A stretch of DNA of 64,000 bases, taken from positions 54,580 to 118,579 of the forward strand of contig NZ_UFQB01000022.1 in NCBI RefSeq assembly GCF_900496965.1, written 5' to 3'. Under the pieces are notes generated by a model that saw nothing but the letters and a program-made list of their open reading frames with translations, searched no databases and had not been told where the DNA came from. Shown here one piece after another: positions 15,778 to 23,867 of the stretch (its first letter is position 1; each line of letters opens with the position of its first letter). Origin of the DNA: Achromobacter agilis (lineage in GTDB: Bacteria; Pseudomonadota; Gammaproteobacteria; Burkholderiales; Burkholderiaceae_B). Both the position numbers and the translations under genes were made by a program.

Positions 15778-16680
15778 GTGAGCGGCACTCAATCCATCGT
15801 TCTGGTCGTCGGGGCCACCGGCAAATTCGCCGGCCTGGTGGTTCCTGAACTACGGCGACGCAAGGTTGCGGTGCGGGCGCTGGTGCGTGACGAGGCACGC
15901 GCTGCCGCCGCCCGCGCGCTGGGCGCGGCAGAGGCCACCATCGGGGACCTCCGCGATATCGACAGCCTTGCCGCGGCGACGCGGGGCGTGGACGGCGTCT
16001 TTCATATCGGCCCCGCGTTCGCTGCCGACGAAGCGGCAATGGGCGTCGCGCTCGTCGACGCGGCACAGCGCAGCGGCGTCAGGAAATTCGTCTTCTCGTC
16101 GGTCATCCAGCCGACGAACGTACGCCTGGCGAATCACGCCAGCAAAATTCCGGTAGAGGACGCCCTGTACTCGTCCCGGCTGGAATACACGATCCTGCAC
16201 CCTGCCAACTTCATGCAGAACATCGGTCTGGCCTGGCCGTCGATCCGCGACCATTCCTGCTTCGGCGAACCCTTCCCGAAGCACACCAGGGTCGCTCGCG
16301 TGGACTACCGGGATGTTGCCGAGACCGCCGCCATCGCATTAACGCAAGACAAGCTGGCCTTCGCCACCCTGGAATTGTGCGCCGGCATGTTCAGCCGCAT
16401 GGACATCGTGGCGGCCTTGTCGGAGGAACTGGGATCGCCGATCGCGGCCCGCGAGCCTGGTTTCGGGGAATGGGCAGCGACTGCGCGCCTTCCCTATGGC
16501 GACGACCAGCTGCGACTGCTGTCCAAAGTCCTCGACCACTATCGGGCGTACGGGCTTGGCGGCAACAGTCTTGCGCTAAGGGCCGCGCTCGGCCGGGAAC
16601 CGCGCTCGCTCCGCGACTACATCAAAGACCTGATCGCCGAAAAGTCGGCGCCCAACCGCAGGGAACATCGAAATGCCTGA
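15778..16680 (+). CDS. NmrA-like NAD(P)-binding oxidoreductase
   Basis: The 300-residue protein starts at GTG 15778, with AAGGAG 8 bp upstream. The N-terminal dinucleotide-binding motif is VGATGKFAGLVVPEL (residues 11-25), and the rest has the layout of atypical SDRs (GVDGVFHIGP, KFVFSSVIQP, YTILHPANFMQNI). The classical Tyr-Lys catalytic pair is not evident, as in NmrA/HSCARG-type sensors and some quinone reductases. It is followed by a DUF2798 gene (8-bp overlap) and is probably regulated by the divergent LysR protein. Confidence 0.88.
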   Translation: MSGTQSIVLVVGATGKFAGLVVPELRRRKVAVRALVRDEARAAAARALGAAEATIGDLRDIDSLAAATRGVDGVFHIGPAFAADEAAMGVALVDAAQRSGVRKFVFSSVIQPTNVRLANHASKIPVEDALYSSRLEYTILHPANFMQNIGLAWPSIRDHSCFGEPFPKHTRVARVDYRDVAETAAIALTQDKLAFATLELCAGMFSRMDIVAALSEELGSPIAAREPGFGEWAATARLPYGDDQLRLLSKVLDHYRAYGLGGNSLALRAALGREPRSLRDYIKDLIAEKSAPNRREHRNA

Positions 16681-16933
16681 AAACCCGCCAAAACCGATCT
16701 TGAGGAAACTTCCGCAGGGCTATACCCGCTTCCTGATGCCGCTGGTGCTTTCGATTTTCATGTCGGCCATCGTTTCGGCGGTCGCGACGGCCACGAGCGT
16801 CGGCCTGGGCCCCGATTTCGTCATCAGCTGGCCGAACGCCTGGGGCGCTTCCTGGATCGTCGCGTTTCCCAGCCTCTTGCTCCTGCTGCCCGTCGTGCGC
16901 CGGATCGTCGCCTGGATGGTCGTCCAGCCCTAG
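16673..16933 (+). CDS. DUF2798 family small membrane protein
   Basis: The 86-residue protein has two transmembrane segments (about residues 20-42 and 58-78). The pattern RFLMPLVLSIFMSAIVSAVATATSVG and FVISWPNAWGASWIVAFPSLLLLLPVVRRIV matches DUF2798 proteins. It overlaps the NmrA-like gene by 8 bp and is likely co-transcribed. Its function is unknown. Confidence 0.82.
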   Translation: MPENPPKPILRKLPQGYTRFLMPLVLSIFMSAIVSAVATATSVGLGPDFVISWPNAWGASWIVAFPSLLLLLPVVRRIVAWMVVQP

Positions 16934-16937
16934 GCCG

Positions 16938-17567
16938 TCAACCCGCCGGCCAAGCAAGCATTGCGGCATCGATGATCATGTTGAGCTTTGCCGCTGAGGC
17001 GCCGTCTCGGGCCTGGATGGAGAGCCCCTCGAGAACGGTGGTGTAGAAGGCGGCAAGCTGGTCGACGTCTGCGAAAGCCGGAAGGTCGCCTTCTGCGATA
17101 CCTTGTGCAAGGCGGTTCCTCAGCGTCGTTTCGCCGTCCGACCGGTTGTCGGCGAGAAACGCGCGCACGCTCTCATTTTCGGGCGCGCCGAGCAAGGACG
17201 ACAACACGATCATGCAACCGCGCGGCCCCTCGTCGACGACATAGGCGCGCGCATTGGACCGCAGCATGGTTTCGACGGCCTCGCGGGCCGTGCTGGCTAC
17301 GCCGAGGCTCTGTGACGTCGCTCGCCCCTCGACGCGGTCATAAAGGTCGACCGCCTCCCGAAAAATCTCCTCTTTGCAACCGAAGGTCGCATAGAGGCTT
17401 GGCTTGTTGACGCCCATGGCGTCGACAAGATCCTGGATCGACGTGCCCTCATAGCCCTGCGCCCAGAAGGTGCGCATGGCCGCCAGCAACGCCGTGTCTC
17501 TATCGAATTCCCGAGGGCGCCCGATTTTCGCAACAGGGCCCGGCTTTGGTTTGCTACCAGCACTCAC
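16938..17567 (-). CDS. TetR/AcrR family regulator
   Basis: The 209-residue protein starts at GTG 17567, overlapping the SMR gene stop (GTGA). The helix-turn-helix sits at about residues 25-62 (FWAQGYEGTSIQDLVDAMGVNKPSLYATFGCKEEIFREAV), followed by an all-helical ligand domain. It is the last gene of an SDR-SMR-TetR transcription unit. The perfect palindrome ACCGATCGGT before the SDR gene is a likely TetR-type operator, so this regulator probably represses its own operon. Confidence 0.9.
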   Translation of the reverse strand: MSAGSKPKPGPVAKIGRPREFDRDTALLAAMRTFWAQGYEGTSIQDLVDAMGVNKPSLYATFGCKEEIFREAVDLYDRVEGRATSQSLGVASTAREAVETMLRSNARAYVVDEGPRGCMIVLSSLLGAPENESVRAFLADNRSDGETTLRNRLAQGIAEGDLPAFADVDQLAAFYTTVLEGLSIQARDGASAAKLNMIIDAAMLAWPAG

Positions 17568-17881
17568 GATTCAATCATCCGCAGACCCGCTACCCCGACC
17601 CCGATCAGCCCCAGGAACACCAGCTTGGCTGGCGACATGTGCTCGCCCAGCACCAGCGTTCCAAAAACCGCCACGCCGAAGGCGCCGATACCCACCCAGA
17701 TTGCATAAGCCGTGCCCACCGGCAGATGCTTCAGGGCCAAGGCGAGCAGAACAAGGCTCAGCATGGCAACACTGACGCCGATCAGGCTCGGCCAGAATTT
17801 CGTCAAGCCGTCTGCCTGCTTGAGCGCCAATGCCCAGACGATTTCAAGCGCGCCGGCCAGCACCAATAATACCCAAGCCAT
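17564..17881 (-). CDS. small multidrug resistance protein, SugE/Gdx-like
   Basis: From ATG 17881 the product has 105 residues; ATG 17887 and GTG 17893 are also in frame, but the GAGG at about 17888-17892 best serves 17881. Four transmembrane helices are evident. The essential Glu13 lies in AGALEIVWALALKQ, and LPVGTAYAIWVGIGAFG follows, as in Gdx/SugE proteins that export guanidinium, rather than the EmrE polyspecific type. It sits between an SDR gene and a TetR gene, both probably co-transcribed. No guanidine riboswitch precedes it. Confidence 0.88.
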   Translation of the reverse strand: MAWVLLVLAGALEIVWALALKQADGLTKFWPSLIGVSVAMLSLVLLALALKHLPVGTAYAIWVGIGAFGVAVFGTLVLGEHMSPAKLVFLGLIGVGVAGLRMIES

Positions 17882-17953
17882 CCGCATCCTCACTGGTTCC
17901 GGATTGAGATTGCACCGATTCCGCCCGGCGGCGCCGGCTTGCTCGATGCCTCG

Positions 17954-18691
17954 CTACGCCGTGAAGCCGCCATCGATCGCGAGCGATGCGCCGGTGATGA
18001 ATCCGCTCTCGGCCCCCGCGAGATAACCGACGGCGGCTGCGATCTCCTCCGGCTGGGCATAGCGCTTGACCGCCATGAGCTCCAATTCGGCGGCAACCGC
18101 CGGGCCGTCGGCAGGATTCATATCGGTGTCGGTCGATCCCGGATCGACGATATTGACCGTGATGCCGCGCGCGCCCACCTCGCGCGCGAGCCCCTTGGTG
18201 AACCCGATAAGCGCGGATTTGCTCATCGCATAGAGCGTCACGCCGCCGTAAGGCACCCGTTGGGCGAAGCAGGAGCCGATGGAGATGATGCGCCCGCCGG
18301 AACCCATATGGGCAAGCGCGGCTTGCGAGGCCACGAAGACCGCCCCTGCGTGGATCGCCAGCGTGTCGTTGATCTCTTCGAGCGTGGCGCCCTCGATCGG
18401 CCCCGCGGGGAATACCCCGGCACTGTTGACGAGTATGTCCAGCCTGCCCAACTCCTTGGCCGTCCGCGCCACCGCCGCCCGGACGGCGGCCAGATCGCGG
18501 CTATCCGCCTTGATGGCCAGGACCCTGACCCCGGTTGCGCCAAGCTCATCGGCAAGGTCTTTTGCCCTCTGATCCGACCTGGCGTAGGTAAAGGCGACGT
18601 CGGCCCCTCGTTGCGCAAGCCGCCGGACGATGGCGGCGCCGATGCCACGCGTACCCCCTGTGACGAGGGCGACCCTGCCTTGGAATTCCAT
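17954..18691 (-). CDS. short-chain dehydrogenase/reductase (SDR)
   Basis: The start at ATG 18691 is chosen because AAAGGAG lies just upstream; the frame stays open further back but would run through the operator. The 245-residue protein has the classical SDR fold: TGGTRGIG nucleotide motif (about residues 12-19), LVNSAG, catalytic Ser in SIGSC, Tyr-x3-Lys in YAMSKSAL, and the C-terminal ASLAIDGGFTA of 3-oxoacyl-ACP-reductase-like members. The substrate is unknown. It heads the SDR-SMR-TetR unit. Confidence 0.92.
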   Translation of the reverse strand: MEFQGRVALVTGGTRGIGAAIVRRLAQRGADVAFTYARSDQRAKDLADELGATGVRVLAIKADSRDLAAVRAAVARTAKELGRLDILVNSAGVFPAGPIEGATLEEINDTLAIHAGAVFVASQAALAHMGSGGRIISIGSCFAQRVPYGGVTLYAMSKSALIGFTKGLAREVGARGITVNIVDPGSTDTDMNPADGPAVAAELELMAVKRYAQPEEIAAAVGYLAGAESGFITGASLAIDGGFTA

Positions 18692-18705
18692 GTCGATAGC
18701 TCCTT

Positions 18706-18723
18706 TTATACCGATCGGTTCAA
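18706..18723. promoter_or_regulatory. candidate TetR operator (ACCGATCGGT palindrome)
   Basis: The perfect 10-bp palindrome ACCGATCGGT occupies 18710-18719, flanked by TAT and TCA. This core is typical of TetR/AcrR family operators. It lies about 20 bp before the SDR start codon, over the expected promoter of the SDR-SMR-TetR unit. Confidence 0.68.
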
Positions 18724-18831
18724 AAAGACTACGCGAACGAGGATGGCGCGTCAAGGCGCGTTAATCGAATGGGTTGGAGCGGCTCTCCCCTATCGATCGG
18801 GCGTCGGCGCCTGGAGCCCGTGCAGCTGCCG

Positions 18832-19263
18832 TCAGACGATGCCGTGCTGCTTCAGGACTGCCTGCTCATCGCCTGAGATCCAGCCGAAGACCTTCGCCTC
18901 GTCGCCCAGCTGCTGGACCAGATAGTGGACATCGAAATCGATAGTTGTGTCCGGTTGGCCCTTGCGAACGTAGGTCGCTGTCCAGGCAACATGGGCCACA
19001 CAATGGAACGCGTCTATCGGAGAGATGCGAACGTCGCGGATCCGCATCTGCTTGGTCCCTATCGTCCGGTAGTACGCGTAGCCTTGCGCCATGACCTGCT
19101 TGAGCCGTTCGTCGTTCTGCCCGACCATCACGCCCGCGGGAGAGGCCGCGATGAAATCCGAGGCATACAGCGACGCGATCTCGGCCAGATCCGACTCTCC
19201 ATGGAGGGATCGGTTGAAAAAGCGCTCGTATCGCGTGAATAGCTTTCTGACGGCGGTCTCCAT
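18832..19263 (-). CDS. SnoaL/NTF2-like fold protein
   Basis: The 143-residue protein has the alpha+beta cone layout of NTF2-like domains: N-terminal helices (VRKLFTRYERFFN, SDLAEIASLYASDFIAASPAGVMVG), then beta strands (MRIRDVRISPIDAFHCVAHVAWTATY, TTIDFDVHYLVQQ, EAKVFGWISGDE). Such proteins include isomerases, hydrolases and ligand binders; the activity cannot be told. ATG 19263 is preceded by AAAGGGG. It stands alone, 140 bp upstream of the SDR gene on the same strand. Confidence 0.75.
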   Translation of the reverse strand: METAVRKLFTRYERFFNRSLHGESDLAEIASLYASDFIAASPAGVMVGQNDERLKQVMAQGYAYYRTIGTKQMRIRDVRISPIDAFHCVAHVAWTATYVRKGQPDTTIDFDVHYLVQQLGDEAKVFGWISGDEQAVLKQHGIV

Positions 19264-19503
19264 CCATTCACCCCTTTGATCGAACGTGGCCCACAGTCAG
19301 TTTAGCGGCACAAGAATATTCATTGATTCCCGTTTTCCTTATACCGGGCAGCCCGCTTTCCCGAGCCGCTTATCACAACCGACGCCCCAACAGCTGGCCT
19401 GGGCACGCCACACGGGAATCCTGTACCTGCTTGGCCTATTGTTGAAGGGTCCGGTCCTTCAGCCGCGAGAGCGGCATCGCGGCAAGGTTGCAGTCTGACA
19501 TCT

Positions 19504-20400
19504 CTATTGCAGCGCCGCCTGCGCGAGCAGCCATTGCGCCACGGCTTCGACGGACGCCGAGGCTGGCCGGCCGGCATACATAGCCAGGTGATATGTGTGC
19601 CCGTCGATCGCCGGCCCGAAGGGCTGCACGAGGTGGCCGGCTTCGAGTTCGTCGGCAATCAACGCCAGGCTGACCAGGGCCACGCCATGGCCGGCGACGG
19701 CCGCCTGTATCGCATGCCCTTCATCGGAGAAGCGCAGTTGGCTCGCCTGGCGCGGCTGGGACCGCTGCGCGAGGGTGAACCAGCGTTCCCAGGTCGGGTT
19801 CTCGGGCTGCGCCCGCTTCCAGTCGAAACGGATCAATGGCACATGCGCCAGATCGTCCGGCGTTTTTACGCCGAGCCGCGGATTGGCCACGGGCGCGAAC
19901 CGGTCGGTGAACAGGGGCTGGGTGATCAGGCCGGGATACGGCCCGCGGCCATACCGAATCGCGATATCGACCGCTGTCGATCGCAGGTCGACGAGGTCGT
20001 CGCTGGCCTGCAACTGCAGGTCGATGCCGGGATGCCGGCTCCGGAAATCGGCCATGCGCGGCACCAGCCACTTCACAGTGAATGCATTGGTGGCCGAGAT
20101 GGTCACTTGAATCCGCGTCCGCTGATGCGTCAACCGCGCCAGCGTCGCCTCGAACGCATCGAACCCATCGCGCAATACCGGATAGAGCTGCGCGCCGCCA
20201 TCGGTGAGCGACACCTTGCGCACGTGGCGATCGAACAGCACCAGCCCTGTCTGCGCCTCCAGCGCGCGAATCTGGTGACTGACGGCGGTCGGTGTGACGG
20301 CCAGTTCCTTGGCCGCGGCCTTGAAGCTGCCCAGGCGCGCGGCGGCTTCGAATGCGCGCAGCGCGGAGAGAGGAAGGAATCGGCGTTGCATGATCGGCAT
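19504..20400 (-). CDS. LysR family regulator (GcvA-like), divergent from RidA/OYE
   Basis: From ATG 20400 (or 20391) the protein has about 298 residues. The winged helix is RFLPLSALRAFEAAARLGSFKAAAKELAVTPTAVSHQIRALE, as in the GcvA/AmpR-like group, with a typical effector domain after residue 90. It diverges from a Rid-family gene and an Old Yellow Enzyme gene. A perfect 7-bp inverted repeat lies between them (20434-20453). A longer frame to 20454 would cover that operator and is less likely. Confidence 0.9.
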   Translation of the reverse strand: MPIMQRRFLPLSALRAFEAAARLGSFKAAAKELAVTPTAVSHQIRALEAQTGLVLFDRHVRKVSLTDGGAQLYPVLRDGFDAFEATLARLTHQRTRIQVTISATNAFTVKWLVPRMADFRSRHPGIDLQLQASDDLVDLRSTAVDIAIRYGRGPYPGLITQPLFTDRFAPVANPRLGVKTPDDLAHVPLIRFDWKRAQPENPTWERWFTLAQRSQPRQASQLRFSDEGHAIQAAVAGHGVALVSLALIADELEAGHLVQPFGPAIDGHTYHLAMYAGRPASASVEAVAQWLLAQAALQ

Positions 20401-20433
20401 TTGCCTATAGATGAATTTATCTCTTCTTATAGC

Positions 20434-20453
20434 TGACAAATGAACCTTTGTCA
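20434..20453. promoter_or_regulatory. candidate LysR operator (TGACAAA-N6-TTTGTCA)
   Basis: Perfect 7-bp arms, 20434-20440 and 20447-20453, with a 6-bp spacer, lie in the divergent region between the LysR gene and the RidA/OYE genes, 34 bp from the LysR start and 89 bp from the RidA start. The dyad is plain; the binding protein is inferred. Confidence 0.55.
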
Positions 20454-20541
20454 CAAGGGCCGTGCATCCCTACATTAGAGGCACGGATCAGCGTCTATCC
20501 CGCAGGTCCTCCGACCAACCATAAGTGAAGGAATTCGCACC

Positions 20542-20937
20542 ATGCTGCAACGTGTCATCACCCAGCCCGACAACTACGCCCCCTTTCTGCTCTCGCAGGG
20601 CATCCGGTTCGGCGATTTGCTGTTCATCTCCGGCCAGGCCGGCGCCGGCGACGACGGAAAGATCGTCGCCGGCGGCTTCCGCGCCCAAGGCGAGCAGGCT
20701 TTCCTGAATTTGCAGCGCGCGCTGGAAGCCGGCGGTTCCAGCCTGAAGGACGTGATCAAGGTCACCATCTTCGTCACCGATATGGGGCATTTCGAGGACG
20801 TGGTGGCGCTGCGTCGGCGCTTCTTTTCGGCCCCCTACCCGGCCGACACGATCGCGGAGATCAAGGCGCTTTACGACCCCGCCGCCATGATCGAGATCGA
20901 GGCGATCGCGGCCGTGCGCCAGGAAGAGGATCGCTGA
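20542..20937 (+). CDS. Rid family protein (RidA/YjgF-like)
   Basis: The 131-residue protein carries Rid-fold features: LFISGQAGAGDDGKIVAGGFRAQGEQAFLNLQRALEAGGSSLKDVIKVTIFVTDM and MIEIEAIAAV. The Arg that binds carboxylates in archetypal RidA (R105, in the segment PR-x-A) is not obvious, as the end reads YDPAAMIEIEAIAAV, so imine deaminase activity is uncertain and it may belong to a Rid1-7 subgroup. It starts 2 bp before an OYE gene, indicating an operon under the divergent LysR protein. Confidence 0.9.
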   Translation: MLQRVITQPDNYAPFLLSQGIRFGDLLFISGQAGAGDDGKIVAGGFRAQGEQAFLNLQRALEAGGSSLKDVIKVTIFVTDMGHFEDVVALRRRFFSAPYPADTIAEIKALYDPAAMIEIEAIAAVRQEEDR

Positions 20938-20938
20938 C

Positions 20939-22111
20939 ATGGGCACGCTCATCGATCGTCCCGCAAGCGATGCGCACACCGCGCACGCCAGGCTGTTCGC
21001 GCCGCTACGGCTGGGAAGCAGGCTGAACCTGCCCAACCGCCTTGCCGTGGCGCCGATGACCCGGGTCAGCGCCACGGCGGAGGGCCTTGCCACACCGCAG
21101 ATGGCCGGCTACTACGAAGCCTTCGCGGCAGGCGGCTTCGGCCTGGTGATCACCGAAGGCATCTATACGGACAAGGCCCATGCGCAGGGCTACCTCTTCC
21201 AGCCGGGCCTGGCCGATGACGCACAGCGCGACGCCTGGCGCAGCGTAGTGGATCGTGTGCATGCGCACGGCGGCCGCATTGTGGCGCAACTCATGCATGC
21301 GGGCGCGCTGTCGCAGGGGAACCCCCATCGCATCCCCTCGAAAGGCCCCTCGGCCGTATTGCCAAAGGGGCAGCAAATGACGTTCTATCGGGGCGACGGG
21401 CCGTACCGGATGCCCGAGGCGATGTCGGACGAGGACATCGCCGAAGCGATCGACGGCTTCGCGCAAGCGGCACGCAGGGCCCAGCAGGCCGGGTTCGACG
21501 GCGTCGAAGTGCACGGCGCCAACGGATACCTGCTGGATCAGTTCCTCACGACCCATACCAACCTGCGCGAGGACCGCTACGGCGGCAGCCTGGACAATCG
21601 CCTGCGCTTGACCGTGGACGTCATTCAAGCCGTCCGCCGCTCCACCACAGCGGGCTTCACTGTCGGTGTGCGCAGTTCGCAAGGCAAGGTCAATGACTTC
21701 ACGCACAAATGGGCGGGCGGCGAGGCGGATGCGGCGCAGATCTTCCGCACGCTGGGCGCGCTGCCCATCGATTACCTTCACACGACCGAGTTCGAGGCGT
21801 GGCGCCCCGCCTTTGGCGAACAGGGCCCCAGCCTTGCGGCGCTGGCGCGGAGGCACGTGCCGGTTCCGGTGTTGGCCAACGGCTCGCTGCATGATGCGAT
21901 GCAAGCCGACGGCGTGTTGGCAAGAGACGAGGCGGACTTCGTTTCGCTCGGCCGCGGCGCGCTCACGCATCCCGACTGGCCCGCAAGACTGCGTGCGGGC
22001 GAGCTGCTCGAGACATTCGATCGAGGGTTGCTGGCGCCGATCGCGGACCTTGCCAATGCGGCGCGCCATCGCGAGGAACGGCGTGGGCAGCGGCCGGGCG
22101 GCCTGTCTTGA
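20939..22111 (+). CDS. NADH:flavin oxidoreductase (Old Yellow Enzyme family)
   Basis: The 390-residue FMN-dependent TIM-barrel protein shows the OYE markers: RLAVAPMTR near residue 40, QLMHAGAL, FDGVEVHGANGYLLDQF (substrate and FMN contacts), RYGGSLDNRLRL, and a late ADFVSLGRGALTHPDWP. The family reduces activated C=C bonds using NAD(P)H. The pairing with a Rid protein and LysR regulator suggests catabolism of an unsaturated or amine compound, but the substrate is unknown. It begins one base after the RidA stop. Confidence 0.93.
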   Translation: MGTLIDRPASDAHTAHARLFAPLRLGSRLNLPNRLAVAPMTRVSATAEGLATPQMAGYYEAFAAGGFGLVITEGIYTDKAHAQGYLFQPGLADDAQRDAWRSVVDRVHAHGGRIVAQLMHAGALSQGNPHRIPSKGPSAVLPKGQQMTFYRGDGPYRMPEAMSDEDIAEAIDGFAQAARRAQQAGFDGVEVHGANGYLLDQFLTTHTNLREDRYGGSLDNRLRLTVDVIQAVRRSTTAGFTVGVRSSQGKVNDFTHKWAGGEADAAQIFRTLGALPIDYLHTTEFEAWRPAFGEQGPSLAALARRHVPVPVLANGSLHDAMQADGVLARDEADFVSLGRGALTHPDWPARLRAGELLETFDRGLLAPIADLANAARHREERRGQRPGGLS

Positions 22112-22163
22112 GGCTGCTGCCGACGCGTTTGAAGCGTGGCGTATCGCCGAATCCAGGACCAGG

Positions 22164-22412
22164 TCAGTTGCTGTTGACCCAGTCCTGGGTATCCCGGATG
22201 AACCAGGGCAGATTCAGTCTTTCCCCCTCGCCGGACTGTATGGTCAAACGCCGATCCGAAGCACCCGGGGTGCTTGCCCCCTGCGTCGAGGACGATGGCC
22301 GGCTCCGATAGTCCATATCGGTTTGCCGGGGCGGACTGTCCGCGCAGGCGGCAATCGACGCGCACGCAGCCGCGACAAGAACTGGCCGCAGTGCTGAACG
22401 AAGGGTCTTCAT
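22164..22412 (-). CDS. small lipoprotein, unknown function
   Basis: From ATG 22412 the product has 82 residues: charged start (MKTLRS), hydrophobic segment and lipobox ASIAAC with Cys near residue 22. The mature part is short and polar (RPSSSTQGAS...), ending in a segment WFIRDTQDWVNSN. No family was recognised. The neighbours do not suggest a function. Confidence 0.62.
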   Translation of the reverse strand: MKTLRSALRPVLVAAACASIAACADSPPRQTDMDYRSRPSSSTQGASTPGASDRRLTIQSGEGERLNLPWFIRDTQDWVNSN

Positions 22413-22526
22413 GATGTTCTGGTTCCTGCTGGCGGCACGGGCCGAAGTGCCGGGCAATCAAGGCCTCTACCCCGTACCTTACTCGCAATGCGGGGCCGCC
22501 GTCGGCCCCGCCCCCGACGCAACGCA

Positions 22527-23120
22527 TTACGCAGCGGCATCTCGCGGGTTGCGGGCGCGGGCGCGGGCGGCGGGATCGGAGCCGAATGCGTCGTCGGTGG
22601 CGCCGCGCGGCGTCGCGGCCGGCGCAACGGGGCTCACCACGGCGTGCGCGGCGCCTGCCGCGGGGGCCGCGTGCTGCGGCAGGATCAGCGCAATCCCCAC
22701 TGCAAAGCGATAGGTTTGCAAGGGCAGCAGGCCTTGGATCGTGCCCAGGTCATTGGCCGCTTCGGCGCGAGCCTGCAGCGCGGCCAGTTCGTCCTGCTGG
22801 GCCCGATCGGCCGCCGCGGCAAGCGCGTCGAGCCTGGCTTGCTGGTCGTGGAAGGCCTGGATGGCGTTCTTCAGGCAATGCGCCGCGTACTGATCGCGCA
22901 GCGGGTTGACGGAATCGCCAGGCCCGTTCTGCCTGGCACGGACCGCCCTTGCAGTCGGCGCCGCCGTTGCCGCGGGCGGCTGGTGCGCAGCCGCCGGAAT
23001 CAGCGCGAACGGCGGCACCTGCGGGCGCGCCACACGATCGGCGCGCGTCTGTGCGCGTACGGGCTCGGCGCGGTAGCAGTCTCGGATATCGTCGATCTGG
23101 CCGACCTCAATGGAAGACAT
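22527..23120 (-). CDS. hypothetical protein, Ala/Gln-rich
   Basis: The start ATG 23120 has AAGGAG 6 bp upstream; the product is 197 residues. An N-terminal region (MSSIEVGQIDDIRDCYRAEPV) is followed by an Ala/Pro-rich linker, then a probably helical stretch at about 80-125 (DQYAAHCLKNAIQAFHDQQARLDALAAAADRAQQDELAALQARAEAANDLGTIQGLLPLQT). The C-terminus is again Ala-rich. There is no signal peptide or membrane helix. Chaperone-like or secretion-related functions cannot be excluded, but no family was recognised. Confidence 0.6.
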   Translation of the reverse strand: MSSIEVGQIDDIRDCYRAEPVRAQTRADRVARPQVPPFALIPAAAHQPPAATAAPTARAVRARQNGPGDSVNPLRDQYAAHCLKNAIQAFHDQQARLDALAAAADRAQQDELAALQARAEAANDLGTIQGLLPLQTYRFAVGIALILPQHAAPAAGAAHAVVSPVAPAATPRGATDDAFGSDPAARARARNPRDAAA

Positions 23121-23187
23121 GGCAGCTCCTTGGCTGGGCGTTAGCAATCACGCGGCATCTCGGCTGTGGCTGGCAGGATGGCTGCAA

Positions 23188-23697
23188 TCAGCCGACCGGG
23201 CCTTTCAGGCTGCGCCGCCGTGAACGGAGCCAGAGCAGCTGCGCCATGGAGCCCACCACGAAAAACGCAAACCACGCCGCCAGCGCGCCGCGCACCAAGG
23301 GGGATTGCGGACCGTCGGCCAGCGGATGGGTGACGGGCAGCCGCGTCAGCGTTTCCGCGATCCCGGGCACCCACATCAGGAAAAAACTGAACGAGAACCC
23401 AAGCTGGGACAGATAGGGCCGCGCCCGCGATAGCCACGGCAGCCGCGCGGCGAGCAGCGCGCCCGATACCGAGAGCAACGCCAGAATGCCCAGCACATGC
23501 CCGGCATTGATGCCCCCGGAGCTGGATAGGCCGAACGAGGTAAGCACGGCCAGCAGCAGCCCGCCCAGATAGATCTTGCCGGCGCGCGTTGCGCTGTCGA
23601 TCCCGCGATACCGTGCAAAGCTGTACAGGCCCACGGTGGCGGGCACGAGGCTGATGAGGGTGTGCGCTGCCCCCAAGGTAGAAATAGGATGCGGCAT
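23188..23697 (-). CDS. multi-pass membrane protein, possibly TetR-regulated
   Basis: ATG 23697 follows AAGGAG. The 169-residue protein has four or five hydrophobic segments (about residues 8-28, 38-58, 63-83, 95-115 and 130-150). His residues in the first and third segments (LGAAHTLISL, GHVLGILALL) recall small haem or quinone-associated membrane proteins, but no family can be named safely. The palindrome ACCAACTAGTTGGT lies 105 bp upstream, and the TetR gene is next upstream on the same strand. Confidence 0.72.
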   Translation of the reverse strand: MPHPISTLGAAHTLISLVPATVGLYSFARYRGIDSATRAGKIYLGGLLLAVLTSFGLSSSGGINAGHVLGILALLSVSGALLAARLPWLSRARPYLSQLGFSFSFFLMWVPGIAETLTRLPVTHPLADGPQSPLVRGALAAWFAFFVVGSMAQLLWLRSRRRSLKGPVG

Positions 23698-23801
23698 GGA
23701 CGATGGCTCCTTGAAAGCGTCTGCGCGGGTCACGGGACTGGACGCGGCGCGGGTTGATCGGGCAGGTACGGCGGATAAGCCCGGAGTCTGCTCTATAACA
23801 A

Positions 23802-23815
23802 ACCAACTAGTTGGT
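23802..23815. promoter_or_regulatory. candidate TetR operator 1 (ACCAACTAGTTGGT)
   Basis: A perfect 14-bp palindrome lies between the TetR gene and the downstream membrane-protein gene. A related sequence sharing ACTAGTTGGTCG lies upstream of the TetR gene itself. Confidence 0.65.
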
Positions 23816-23867
23816 CGATTTGTGGTGAAAAAAAAGAGCGCACCGCTTGGCGCGCTTCTCGTCGTGC

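Noticed and set aside
17882..17953. Guanidine riboswitch upstream of the Gdx/SugE-like gene
   Set aside because: The gap between the SDR stop and the start is only about 70 bp and lacks the paired ACGR loops of guanidine-II or any larger fold.
19286..19498. 70-codon plus-strand open frame between the NTF2-like and LysR genes
   Set aside because: No ribosome site, no recognised motif, no support from neighbours; probably noncoding.
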